Shown here in pieces: positions 21,907 to 30,075 of a stretch of DNA of 31,100 nucleotides. The stretch covers positions 1-31,100 of the forward strand of contig JAKAXP010000006.1 in assembly GCA_021816545.1 (NCBI GenBank). The letters are read 5' to 3'. Both the position numbers and the translations under genes were made by a program. The DNA comes from Bacteroidota bacterium. Lineage in GTDB: Bacteria; Bacteroidota; Bacteroidia; Bacteroidales; VadinHA17. Numbering within the stretch: position 1 is the first letter of the stretch; the number at the start of each line of letters is the position of its first letter. Below the pieces are notes generated by a model, which did not search any database, was not told where the DNA came from, and was given only the letters and a program-made list of their open reading frames with translations.

Positions 21907-22899
21907 ATGGCCATATTAGCATTCCAGAAACCTGACAAAGTAATATTACTGGAAGCGGACGACCAGTACGGAAAATTTGAATTCCGCCCGCTTGAACCCG
22001 GCTATGGCATCACCGTGGGTAATGCCCTCAGAAGAATACTCCTCTCCTCACTGGAAGGATTCGCCATCACTACCGTCAAGATAGAGGGCGTCGACCATGA
22101 GTTCTCAACCATCACCGGCGTGATGGAAGACGTCACCGAAATCATCCTTAACCTGAAACAGATACGCTTCAGGAGAATGGTGGAAGACGTTGAAACTGAG
22201 AAAATAGTGGTGAAGGTATCGGGACAGGAAGTGTTCAGGGCCGGCGACCTCAACAACGCTCTCAGCAGCTTCGAGGTCCTTAACCCTGACCTGGTTATCT
22301 GCCGTATGGAAACAGACGTTAAACTGCAGTTCGAACTCAATATTTCCAAGGGCAGGGGCTATGTCCCGGCCGAGGAAAACCAGCCTGCAGAAGCTGAATT
22401 CGGAGTAATTGCAATCGATTCAATCTTCACCCCGATCCGCAACGTAAAGTATTCAATTGAGAACTATAGGGTTGAACAGAAGACCGACTACGAAAAGCTG
22501 ATCATAGAGATTTCCACAGACGGTTCAATTCACCCGAAGGACGCCCTCAAGGAGGCTGCAAAGATCCTCATTTACCACTTCATGCTCTTCTCGGAAGACA
22601 AGATCACGATAGACTATGAAGACAAGATGGCAAACGAGGAATTCGATGAGGAGATACTCCACATGCGCCAGCTTCTCAAGACAAAACTTGTTGACCTTGA
22701 CCTTTCTGTAAGGGCACTCAACTGCCTCAAGGCAGCTGAGGTTGAAACCCTCGGTGACCTGGTCAAGTTCAACAAAAATGACCTCCTCAAGTTCCGCAAC
22801 TTCGGGAAGAAATCACTCACCGAACTCGACGAGCTCCTTGAGACAATGAACCTCTCATTCGGGATGGATGTGGTTAAATATAAACTCGACAAAGATTAA
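21907..22899 (+). CDS. rpoA: DNA-directed RNA polymerase subunit alpha
   Basis: The alpha subunit nucleates RNA polymerase assembly, and its C-terminal domain contacts upstream DNA and regulators. The frame is open from 21868 inside rpsD, but the ATG at 21907 gives the correct family start MAILAFQKPDKVIL and a 330-residue protein. The N-terminal domain has PLEPGYGITVGNALRRILLSSLEG. The C-terminal domain has the helix-hairpin-helix region SVRALNCLKAAEV, with the arginine equivalent to E. coli Arg265, and KFRNFGKKSLTEL. An acidic linker separates the domains. It is followed 22 bases later by rplQ. Confidence 0.98.
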   Translation: MAILAFQKPDKVILLEADDQYGKFEFRPLEPGYGITVGNALRRILLSSLEGFAITTVKIEGVDHEFSTITGVMEDVTEIILNLKQIRFRRMVEDVETEKIVVKVSGQEVFRAGDLNNALSSFEVLNPDLVICRMETDVKLQFELNISKGRGYVPAEENQPAEAEFGVIAIDSIFTPIRNVKYSIENYRVEQKTDYEKLIIEISTDGSIHPKDALKEAAKILIYHFMLFSEDKITIDYEDKMANEEFDEEILHMRQLLKTKLVDLDLSVRALNCLKAAEVETLGDLVKFNKNDLLKFRNFGKKSLTELDELLETMNLSFGMDVVKYKLDKD

Positions 22900-22921
22900 T
22901 AACAGGTAAGGATAGAGAGAA

Positions 22922-23437
22922 ATGCGACATTTAAATGCTATAAACCACCTTGGAAGAAAAAGCGCCGACAGGAAGGCAATGATGGCCAATCTTGCGTCAT
23001 CACTCATTCTTCACAAGCGTATTACAACAACCACCGCCAAGGCACGCGCACTGAGAACATATGTTGAGCCGCTCATCACCAAGTCAAAGGATGACTCAAC
23101 ACACTCACGCAGGGTTGTATTCAGTTATCTCGAGAACAAGAATGCCGTTGCTGAACTCTTCAGGGAAGTGGCTCCGAAGATAGCAACCCGCCCGGGTGGA
23201 TATACCCGCATCCTGAAAACAGGGTCACGCATAGGTGACTCGGCTGAGATGTGCATAATTGAACTGGTCGACTTCAATGAAAACATGCTTGCAGGCGAAG
23301 GGACAAAGGCCAAGGCAACACGCCGCCGCCGCAGCCCGAAGAAAAAGACTGAAGCTGCAGCCGTAGCTGAAAAACCGGCACAGGCTGAAGCACCCGCCGA
23401 AGAAAAAGCACCTGAAGCCGAAGAATCAAAAGAATAA
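22922..23437 (+). CDS. rplQ: 50S ribosomal protein L17 with Ala/Glu-rich tail
   Basis: L17 lies near the tunnel exit of the large subunit. The core (residues 1-124) has the signature MRHLNAINHLGRKSADRKAMMANLASSLI, then TTAKARALRTYVEPLIT and RPGGYTRILKTGSRIGDSAEM. Residues 125-171 are an additional low-complexity tail: first basic (RRRRSPKKK), then Ala/Glu/Pro-rich and acidic. E. coli L17 is about 127 residues. Extended L17 tails are known among Bacteroidota; their function is not known to me. It is the last gene of the run, followed by an intrinsic terminator. Confidence 0.97.
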   Translation: MRHLNAINHLGRKSADRKAMMANLASSLILHKRITTTTAKARALRTYVEPLITKSKDDSTHSRRVVFSYLENKNAVAELFREVAPKIATRPGGYTRILKTGSRIGDSAEMCIIELVDFNENMLAGEGTKAKATRRRRSPKKKTEAAAVAEKPAQAEAPAEEKAPEAEESKE

Positions 23438-23457
23438 GAGTTAATGCTCACATAATG

Positions 23458-23493
23458 AAGGGATATCGTCGTAATGGCCTTATCCCTTTTTTT
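23458..23493 (+). terminator. Intrinsic terminator after rplQ
   Basis: AAGGGATA (23458-23465) pairs perfectly with TATCCCTT (23481-23488) around a 15-base loop, followed by an uninterrupted T run to 23493. It lies 20 bases after the rplQ stop and ends the long ribosomal transcript. The remaining bases to the eno ATG are AT-rich; TTATATTGC there resembles but does not match the -7 consensus. Confidence 0.85.
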
Positions 23494-23531
23494 CTTATAT
23501 TGCATAGTATTATTTTAAAACATAAATTACA

Positions 23532-24806
23532 ATGAGTCAAATAGTTAGTGTTCATGCAAGAGAGATCCTTGATTCAAGGGGCAATCCGACCATCGAGGTC
23601 GAAGTTGTAACAGCCAGCGGCGCATCCGGCAGGGCAGCAGTACCGTCCGGAGCATCAACCGGTGAGAACGAGGCACTGGAGCTGAGAGACGGTGACAAGA
23701 GCCGTTACCTCGGAAAGGGCGTCCTCAAGGCCGTTCACAATGTAAACAATGTCATTGCAGAGGAAGTAATGGGTATGGATGTAACCGACCAGATCGGCAT
23801 TGACCAGAAGATGCTTGACCTTGACGGAACCCCCACAAAGAGCAACCTCGGCGCCAACGCCATCCTCGGTGTGTCTCTCGCATGCGCGAAGGCTGCAGCA
23901 GCATACCACGGGCTGCCTCTCTACAGGTATATCGGCGGAACCAACGCACGCGTGCTACCCATACCGATGATGAACATCATCAACGGCGGCTCACACTCTG
24001 ACGCCCCCATAGCATTCCAGGAATTCATGATCCGTCCTAAAGGAGCCACTACCTTTGCCGAAGGTCTCAGGATGGGAGCAGAAGTCTTCCATTCACTGAA
24101 GAAAGTTCTCAAGGAGCGCGGACTCAGCACTGCAGTTGGTGATGAGGGCGGATTTGCACCTGTACTCAAAGGGACAGAAGATGCACTCGAAAGCATTATC
24201 AAGGCTGTCTCCGCAGCAGGCTACAAGCCTGGCAGCGATGTCACGATAGCCCTCGACTGCGCAGCCAGCGAGTTCTTTGTTGACGGAGTTTACAACTACG
24301 CAAAATTTGAAGGTGAGAAAGGGAAGAAACTCACACCTGCACAGCAGGTTGACTACCTTGCAGAACTGGTTGAGAAATACCCGATTGACTCAATAGAGGA
24401 TGGGATGAGTGAGCATGACTGGGATGGCTGGAAGCTTCTGACCGAAAAACTCGGATCAAAAATCCAGATCGTCGGTGATGACCTCTTCGTAACAAACGTC
24501 GAGTACCTTGAGAAGGGTATCAGCATGGGTTGCGCAAACAGCATCCTCATCAAGCTGAACCAGATTGGTACCCTGACCGAGACCCTCAACTGCATTGAGA
24601 TGGCTCACAGGGCAGGCTACACAACCGTGACGTCACACCGTTCGGGTGAAACCGAAGATTCAACAATCGCTGATGTTGCCGTTGCTACAAACTCAGGCCA
24701 GATCAAGACCGGATCCCTTAGCCGTACCGACCGTATTGCCAAGTACAACCAGCTTCTCCGCATTGAAGAGGAACTCGGTGCCAATGCAGTATACGGCTGC
24801 GAATAA
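23532..24806 (+). CDS. eno: Enolase (phosphopyruvate hydratase)
   Basis: Enolase interconverts 2-phosphoglycerate and phosphoenolpyruvate in glycolysis and gluconeogenesis. The 424-residue protein has every active-site element: SGASTGENE with the mobile-loop serine (39-47), His155 in NGGSHSD, Glu164 in FQEFM, Glu205 in GDEGG, and the magnesium ligands Asp242, Glu289 and Asp316. The proton-abstracting Lys341 lies in the signature ILIKLNQIGTLTET, and Lys392 is in QIKTG. Length is typical. It has a terminator on both sides, so it is a single-gene unit, although it sits directly behind the ribosomal run. Confidence 0.98.
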   Translation: MSQIVSVHAREILDSRGNPTIEVEVVTASGASGRAAVPSGASTGENEALELRDGDKSRYLGKGVLKAVHNVNNVIAEEVMGMDVTDQIGIDQKMLDLDGTPTKSNLGANAILGVSLACAKAAAAYHGLPLYRYIGGTNARVLPIPMMNIINGGSHSDAPIAFQEFMIRPKGATTFAEGLRMGAEVFHSLKKVLKERGLSTAVGDEGGFAPVLKGTEDALESIIKAVSAAGYKPGSDVTIALDCAASEFFVDGVYNYAKFEGEKGKKLTPAQQVDYLAELVEKYPIDSIEDGMSEHDWDGWKLLTEKLGSKIQIVGDDLFVTNVEYLEKGISMGCANSILIKLNQIGTLTETLNCIEMAHRAGYTTVTSHRSGETEDSTIADVAVATNSGQIKTGSLSRTDRIAKYNQLLRIEEELGANAVYGCE

Positions 24807-24832
24807 CAGCTGCGGCTGAATAACAATACATT

Positions 24833-24884
24833 AAAACTCCGCCCCGACGACCCTGATACGGCCCGGTGCGGAGTTTTTATTTTT
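24833..24884 (+). terminator. Intrinsic terminator after eno
   Basis: AAAACTCCGC (24833-24842) pairs perfectly with GCGGAGTTTT (24868-24877), and the stem continues after one mismatch with CCG/CGG. The loop is about 20 bases and a T-rich tail follows. It starts 26 bases after the eno stop and directly abuts the promoter of the next gene. Confidence 0.85.
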
Positions 24885-24891
24885 ATATTTG
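24884..24891 (+). promoter_or_regulatory. Promoter -7 element for the UbiD-family/phosphatase pair
   Basis: TATATTTG is a perfect match to TAnnTTTG, placed right after the eno terminator. Transcription would begin near 24898, about 11 bases before the ATG at 24909. No clear -33 TTTG is visible because that region is the terminator stem. Confidence 0.55.
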
Positions 24892-24908
24892 TACAAATCT
24901 GTTGTTCA

Positions 24909-26798
24909 ATGTCATTTAACGGCCTGTCTCAGTTTGTAACCCTGCTTGAATCACGCGGCGAGCTGGTGCGTGTAAAATGCCCTGTCAACCCGGTGCTGGA
25001 GATAACGGAGATAGCTGACCGCCTTGTAAAGTACGGCGGGAAGGCCGTACTGTTTGAAAACACAGGCACTGACTTTCCTCTGCTCATAAATGCCTTCGCG
25101 TCTGACTCGCGAATGGCAGCAGCAATCGGCCGCACCACACTCGATGATGCAGGTGAGGAGCTGTTTTCACTTGTGGAGTCGTTCAGCCAGGCCCGGGGAC
25201 TGGCAGGCAAGCTGTCGAGGCTTCCCGGGATGTTGCGTCTTCTTACCCTTGCTCCGAAAAGGAAGAGAGGGAGAGGTGAATGCCAGGAGGTGGTGGAGCA
25301 GGGGCCTGACCTGGGCAGGTTACCCATACTGAAGTGCTGGCCCCATGACGGTGACAGGTTCATCACACTTCCACTTGTGCATACCAGGCACCCCGAGACC
25401 GGCAGGCCGAACCTGGGCATGTACCGCATGCAGGTGATGGGCAGAGATTTTACCGGGATGCACTGGCACAGGCACAAGACCGGGGCCCGCCACTACGAGG
25501 CATGGAAAAAAAGGGGCGGCAGGATGCCTGTCACGGTGACCCTCGGCGGTGATCCCGTTTATACATATTCAGCCACAGCACCCCTTCCCGAGGATATAAG
25601 CGAATACCTCCTCGCTGCGTTCCTGAGGAGGAAGAGGGTATCCCTCGTCAAATGCATTACAAATGATCTCTGGGTGCCGGCAGATTCTGATTTTGTCATT
25701 GAAGGATATGTTGATACTACAGAAGCTGCAGTGACAGAGGGCCCGTTCGGAGACCACACCGGATTCTATTCTCTTGCTGACCTGTACCCTGTATTTCATA
25801 TCACCTGCATCACACACAGGAAGAACGCCGTCTATCCCGCCACCGTGGTGGGAGTGCCTCCCATGGAGGATGCCTGGATGGGGAAAGCCACTGAAAAGAT
25901 ATTCTTCGCACCCATCAAGATTGCAATTGCCCCCGAGATCCGTGAGTTGCATATGCCGGTTTCGGGCGTAGCCCATAACCTGGTGATAGTCAGCATTGAC
26001 AAGACATATCCCGGGCAGGGAATGAAGGTTCTCAGCGCTCTTTTCGGTGCAGGACAGATGATGCTCAGCAAGTATATAATAGTTGTAAGCGGAAATGTTC
26101 ACGTTACCGATTACCGTGCCGTGGCGGAGGCATTCTTTGCCAATGTCAGGTTTGATTCCGACCTGCTCCTCACACGCGGGCCGCTTGATGTGCTCGATCA
26201 TTCATCAGACCGGTTCAGCATGGGAGGGAAACTGGGCATTGATGCTACAGTAAAGCTTTCCGAGGAACGCACCGATGAGTACCATTCCGTGCCGCTACTC
26301 CTTCTGACAGGAGAACAGTTCACCGAAGAGGTCATCACCGGGATGAAGACGATGGCTGATTATGCGCTGCCCCTGGCGGTGCTCACAATAAACAAGCCTC
26401 CGGAGGGGCTTGACATGCACCGGCTGGCTGCCTCACTGCCGGCCTCCCTTACAACCCCCGGAACCGTTGTAATTGCAGTGGATGACGGCGCTGACGCTGA
26501 TGACCCGTCACTGCTGACCTGGCTGGTGACAGGCAACAGCGACCCTGCCCGCGACCTGTACCATCTCGAAGGAGGTGCAATCTTCATCGATGCCACATCG
26601 AAGACCCGTTCCCTCCCGGTATTCCCCAGGGATTGGCCCAACGTTGTCTGTTCAGCACCGGAGACAATCGAACTGGTGAACAGCAGGTGGCCTGAATACG
26701 GACTGGGTCCTTTTATTGAATCTCCGTCCCTGAAACTTCTTCCGCTCGTCAGACCGGGAGAAGCCTCCGTGGAGACGGCAAAAGCAACAGCCGGGTGA
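24909..26798 (+). CDS. UbiD-family decarboxylase (prenylated-FMN dependent), menaquinone-type
   Basis: UbiD enzymes decarboxylate aromatic or unsaturated acids using prenylated FMN made by UbiX. The 629-residue protein has the family landmarks: Arg173 in GMYRMQ, HRHKTGA (187-193) in the cofactor region, and EGPFGDHTG (277-285), supplying Glu277 and Asp282 of the catalytic E/D-R-E set. Length of about 600 residues resembles the large subgroup often annotated as menaquinone biosynthesis decarboxylase, so a quinone-pathway role is plausible but not proved. No ubiX, ubiA or mqn/men gene is in the window. Its TGA overlaps the GTG of the next gene (GTGA), indicating translational coupling with a signalling phosphatase. 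Confidence 0.88.
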   Translation: MSFNGLSQFVTLLESRGELVRVKCPVNPVLEITEIADRLVKYGGKAVLFENTGTDFPLLINAFASDSRMAAAIGRTTLDDAGEELFSLVESFSQARGLAGKLSRLPGMLRLLTLAPKRKRGRGECQEVVEQGPDLGRLPILKCWPHDGDRFITLPLVHTRHPETGRPNLGMYRMQVMGRDFTGMHWHRHKTGARHYEAWKKRGGRMPVTVTLGGDPVYTYSATAPLPEDISEYLLAAFLRRKRVSLVKCITNDLWVPADSDFVIEGYVDTTEAAVTEGPFGDHTGFYSLADLYPVFHITCITHRKNAVYPATVVGVPPMEDAWMGKATEKIFFAPIKIAIAPEIRELHMPVSGVAHNLVIVSIDKTYPGQGMKVLSALFGAGQMMLSKYIIVVSGNVHVTDYRAVAEAFFANVRFDSDLLLTRGPLDVLDHSSDRFSMGGKLGIDATVKLSEERTDEYHSVPLLLLTGEQFTEEVITGMKTMADYALPLAVLTINKPPEGLDMHRLAASLPASLTTPGTVVIAVDDGADADDPSLLTWLVTGNSDPARDLYHLEGGAIFIDATSKTRSLPVFPRDWPNVVCSAPETIELVNSRWPEYGLGPFIESPSLKLLPLVRPGEASVETAKATAG

Positions 26799-27775
26799 CA
26801 GTCTTAACGTCAGCGGTGCCTCTGACTGCCATGGCGCAGGGACTGGGTGACAGTCAGTTCCTTAATTATGCCATAGCGGTAATCATAATCGCAGCCCTTA
26901 TCTACCTGGCTGTGCTCCAGTTCTGGGTGCTCGTACGCACCAGGAAGCATCTGAGTGAGATGCAGAGTGCATACAGCGAGATAGAGATACAGAGATCAGA
27001 ACTGCAGTTGCGTAACAAGGACCTCACTGACAGCCTTAATTATGCCCGGCGGATCCAGGCTGCCCTGCTTCCTGCAGAACACCATATCCGGAGAATATTT
27101 CCCGACTACTTCATTTACTACCGGCCGAAGCATATTGTCAGCGGTGATTTCTACTGGTTCAGCGAGCGCGATGACAAGTACTTCATTGCGGCTGCCGACT
27201 GTACCGGCCACGGGGTACCGGGAGCGCTGATGTCAATGATAGGACTGGAACTCATCCAGAAGATAATCAATGAGCTGAAGGTCGATGACACTGACCAGGT
27301 GCTGATCACAATGAACCGTGAGCTGGAATCGGCATTTTTCAAGGAGGAAAGCGGAAAGGCACTGATAAAGGACGGAATCGAGATGGGGATCTGCATCATT
27401 GACAGGAAGACGATGGTGATGGAGTTCTCCGGAGCATTCCTCCCTGTTTATATCGTACGAGATGACAAGCTTATAGAGATCAAAGGTGACAAGAAGAATG
27501 TCGTACAGTCATTTGCAATGGTCTCATTCAACCGAAGCACCTTCACCCTGCAGCAGGGGGATATCCTTTATCTCTTTTCCGACGGTTATGCTGACCAGTT
27601 CGGGGGGCCGGAAAACAAGAAATTCATGTACCGCCGTTTGCGGCATATACTTCTGACTATCAGTAAATACCCGCTATCTGACCAGCAACGGATACTGGAT
27701 GAGACAATCGCCTCATGGATGGAGGGGCATGACCAGATTGATGATATGATGATCCTGGGGGTCAAGCCGTTCTGA
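26795..27775 (+). CDS. Membrane-anchored SpoIIE-type PP2C phosphatase
   Basis: The protein has one transmembrane segment (about 24-47), a charged coiled-coil linker (50-90) ending in the typical SLNYARRIQAALLP, and a SpoIIE-type PP2C phosphatase domain. Metal-binding aspartates are visible in SGDFYW (118), ADCTGHG (135), FSDGYAD (263) and DDMMILG (316/317). Such phosphatases usually dephosphorylate STAS anti-sigma antagonists; no STAS or anti-sigma gene is nearby. The frame has no other start upstream, so I use the GTG at 26795 overlapping the decarboxylase stop. An ATG at 26831 would give a cleaner short N-terminus before the membrane segment. The 12 residues between the two starts look like the end of a weak signal sequence. 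Confidence 0.88.
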   Translation: MTVLTSAVPLTAMAQGLGDSQFLNYAIAVIIIAALIYLAVLQFWVLVRTRKHLSEMQSAYSEIEIQRSELQLRNKDLTDSLNYARRIQAALLPAEHHIRRIFPDYFIYYRPKHIVSGDFYWFSERDDKYFIAAADCTGHGVPGALMSMIGLELIQKIINELKVDDTDQVLITMNRELESAFFKEESGKALIKDGIEMGICIIDRKTMVMEFSGAFLPVYIVRDDKLIEIKGDKKNVVQSFAMVSFNRSTFTLQQGDILYLFSDGYADQFGGPENKKFMYRRLRHILLTISKYPLSDQQRILDETIASWMEGHDQIDDMMILGVKPF

Positions 27776-27813
27776 CATCAGGTTCAGAGGCGGGTAAGTC
27801 GTTGAAGTTCTGC

Positions 27814-27833
27814 TGCCGGGGCTGCGGCCGGCA
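27814..27833. terminator. Possible hairpin between convergent genes
   Basis: TGCCGG (27814-27819) pairs with CCGGCA (27828-27833) around an 8-base loop in the 74-base gap between the phosphatase and the convergent hybrid kinase. It lacks a good T run on either strand, so it is at best a weak terminator. Confidence 0.35.
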
Positions 27834-27849
27834 CACTTCCTGTTTCCTT

Positions 27850-29181
27850 TCAGATCAGTGCCGTGATTTTCTCTATTAGCACTTCCGGCTCAATGGGTTT
27901 GCTAATGTAATCATCCATGCCCACGGCCAGGCACTGCTCTCTGTCGCCCAGCATGGCGTTGGCGGTAATGGCGATGATGGGAACGTGTCCTCTTGTGCTC
28001 AGTTCCAGGCCTCTTATCTTTTCCGCAGCCACCAGTCCGTTCATCACCGGCATCTGCACATCCATAAGGATGAGATCATAGCGCGATGTGCCGAACATGT
28101 CGAGAGCTTCCTTCCCGTTACGGGCTATTTCAAGCCTCTTCACCAGCGGCTCGAGCATAAGCTGGGTGATCCTCTGGTTGATAGGGTTATCCTCTACCAG
28201 GAGGATGTTCAGTTCTTTCAGTTCCTTGCGGCTTTTTTCCGATTCGCTATCCCTGATGAGAGCGCTTGCTGCAGCGGGGCGGGATACCTTGTCAGCCCTG
28301 CGGAGAAAGATATAGAATACGAAGTACGATCCGGTGCCTGAGCTGGCTTCCTGCCAGTTCCCGCCGGTGTCACGTATGAGTCTGCCAGCAAGGGGCCAGG
28401 GCTGGCGTCCTTCACCGATGAATACCACCTGGTTATTCGATGAGAGGGTGAACTCCACCTTGTGTGATCCTTCCCTTTCGCCGGCCTCCCTGACCTGTAT
28501 CTTGATTGTTGCCTTACCCGCCGGCCCTGAGATGGCAGCGCTGAGAAGATCAATCAGTATCTGTTTGATGATTATCGGATCACCCCTGTATTCCCGTTCT
28601 CCCTCACCGCGGTCATCGTATACAACCACGCTCTGGTCATGCCTGCGGCTGAGCTTCATCAGCTCAATGGTATCCTGTATGATTGATCCGAGCCTGAACC
28701 GTATCTCACCCCTGCGCTCAAATGTCAGGTTGCCTGCAGTCTCCATGGTGAGTTCATTGACCACCTCCACCATTGATCCGGTTGAAGCAATGAATGTTTC
28801 AACCAGCTCCTGCTGCTTCGGTGAAGAGGTGGTCTCACCCAGCATATTCCCAAGCAGAACGAGGTTGTTGAGCGGCTCCCTGATCTTGTGTGAGAAGGAA
28901 TTTATCACCTCCTCATTCTTTTCTGCCAATGAAGCCAGTTCCCTGAGAATCTCCCTGTTGTCTGCAATGAGTCTGCGCAGCTCCGCAATAGCCAGTACAA
29001 GCGGTATCAGCGCAAGAATGCCGGCTGCCACCGGCATGTACACCAACCCGGCAAGCGAGGTGACAAGCGCAATCACCACCAGCAAAAGCGCAACTGCTAC
29101 CGGCAAAAGTATCCGGTTACGCGTCCACCGGGTCATCAGGTCAGAGTGCGGGATGGCAGATGGTCTTGATCTGTTCGGCAT
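27850..29181 (-). CDS. Hybrid histidine kinase with degenerate ATPase domain and intact receiver
   Basis: The 443-residue protein has two adjacent transmembrane segments (about 24-68), a short linker, a HisKA-like dimerisation helix with His98 in FSHKIREPLNN, an ATPase-like region and a C-terminal receiver. The receiver is complete: Glu330/Asp331, phospho-acceptor Asp374 in LMDVQMP, Thr406 and Lys428. The ATPase region is eroded: where kinases have the N box (NLL-NA), it reads DLLSAAIS, and the G1, F and G2 motifs are collapsed to VVFIGEGRQPWPLAG before the last strand (GTGSYFVF). ATP binding is therefore doubtful. I start at ATG 29181; an in-frame ATG at 29208 almost abuts the -7 promoter element and would probably lie outside the transcript. 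It is convergent with the SpoIIE phosphatase. Confidence 0.85.
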   Translation of the reverse strand: MPNRSRPSAIPHSDLMTRWTRNRILLPVAVALLLVVIALVTSLAGLVYMPVAAGILALIPLVLAIAELRRLIADNREILRELASLAEKNEEVINSFSHKIREPLNNLVLLGNMLGETTSSPKQQELVETFIASTGSMVEVVNELTMETAGNLTFERRGEIRFRLGSIIQDTIELMKLSRRHDQSVVVYDDRGEGEREYRGDPIIIKQILIDLLSAAISGPAGKATIKIQVREAGEREGSHKVEFTLSSNNQVVFIGEGRQPWPLAGRLIRDTGGNWQEASSGTGSYFVFYIFLRRADKVSRPAAASALIRDSESEKSRKELKELNILLVEDNPINQRITQLMLEPLVKRLEIARNGKEALDMFGTSRYDLILMDVQMPVMNGLVAAEKIRGLELSTRGHVPIIAITANAMLGDREQCLAVGMDDYISKPIEPEVLIEKITALI

Positions 29182-29209
29182 ATAGTGTATGCAGTAGATT
29201 AACGTCATT

Positions 29210-29217
29210 CAAAGATA
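29210..29217 (-). promoter_or_regulatory. Promoter -7 element for the hybrid kinase
   Basis: On the minus strand this reads TATCTTTG, a perfect match to TAnnTTTG, with TTTA 18 bases upstream as a weak -33 element. The predicted transcript start near 29204 falls inside the longest possible reading frame, favouring the start codon at 29181. Confidence 0.5.
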
Positions 29218-29245
29218 CATCAATTTCAATAAAGATAAAGGGAGC

Positions 29246-29278
29246 CTTGTACAAGGTGCATATAAAAGATTATTTTTG
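29246..29278 (+). promoter_or_regulatory. Promoter for the secreted-protein pair
   Basis: TATTTTTG at 29271-29278 matches TAnnTTTG exactly, and CTTG at 29246-29249 lies 21 bases upstream, three of four matches to the -33 TTTG. This is the best two-part match in the window. Transcription would begin near 29285. It is divergent from the kinase promoter, within a 140-base shared region. Confidence 0.6.
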
Positions 29279-29321
29279 CCTTACGGTATAATTTTTGAAG
29301 TAAAATCTGAAAAAGAGTGTG

Positions 29322-30068
29322 ATGAAAAAGGGCTTGGTGACACTGATCGTGGCCGTGATTGCAGTAGGTATCACAAAGGCACAGCAGGGGGATACTCTTG
29401 TTCAGTATACTCCTGACTTCAAATTCAGAGACGGGATATACCTCAACTTTGACATGGTCAGGTCAAACAGCCCGATTCCAAAGGCAAAACTGTTTACATC
29501 AGTTGATTACAACGACAAGGATTTCTTTGACCAGGTTATTTCCTCTGAAAAGATCTATTTCTATGACAACATGGGTGTCAGGCAGGAGATAGAGAAGGAT
29601 AATATCTGGGGCTTCGCCCGGAACGGCGTGCTTTATGCCAAGGTGCAGGACAACTTCAACCGCATCACCTTCTTCGGGTCAATAATCCATTTCGTGGCCG
29701 ATGTGACAACTTCAACAGGATATAATCCATACGGGTATTATGATCCTTATTACTCTCCGTACAGGTCATACTATTCACCCTACTATCTCAGCCCGTACTC
29801 ATCACGCTACTATGACCCGTATGGTTACGGCGGATACCCCTACAGGAGCAACTCCTCACGCACTGACCTGCAGATGTTCATGATAGATTTTGAAACTGGA
29901 AAGACGTATGAGTATAACCTTGAAAATCTTGAAGCACTGCTGATGAAAGACCCTCAGCTCTATGAAGAATTTGTCTCAATGCGCAACAAGAACCAGAAAA
30001 AAATGATGTTTGTATACCTGAGGAAGTTCAATGAAGCACATCCTGTTTTCCTTCCTTCAGGCAAATAG
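29322..30068 (+). CDS. Secreted protein with tyrosine-rich low-complexity segment
   Basis: The 248-residue protein has a clear signal peptide (MKKGLVTLIVAVIAVGITKA, cleavage after residue 20), so it is exported to the periplasm or envelope. No lipobox cysteine is present. Residues about 134-174 contain 18 tyrosines in 41 positions, in repeating YDPYYSPY-like units with Pro, Ser and Gly. The flanking parts look globular. I recognise no family with confidence. The ATG at 29322 is preceded directly by an in-frame GTG (29319); the ATG is preferred. The next secreted protein gene starts seven bases after its stop, so they form an operon. Confidence 0.8.
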   Translation: MKKGLVTLIVAVIAVGITKAQQGDTLVQYTPDFKFRDGIYLNFDMVRSNSPIPKAKLFTSVDYNDKDFFDQVISSEKIYFYDNMGVRQEIEKDNIWGFARNGVLYAKVQDNFNRITFFGSIIHFVADVTTSTGYNPYGYYDPYYSPYRSYYSPYYLSPYSSRYYDPYGYGGYPYRSNSSRTDLQMFMIDFETGKTYEYNLENLEALLMKDPQLYEEFVSMRNKNQKKMMFVYLRKFNEAHPVFLPSGK

Positions 30069-30075
30069 CCCTTCC

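Noticed and set aside
28334..29185. 283-codon plus-strand frame opposite the hybrid kinase
   Set aside because: Antisense to a gene with clear kinase/receiver motifs; its Ser/Arg/Leu-rich translation has no family features.
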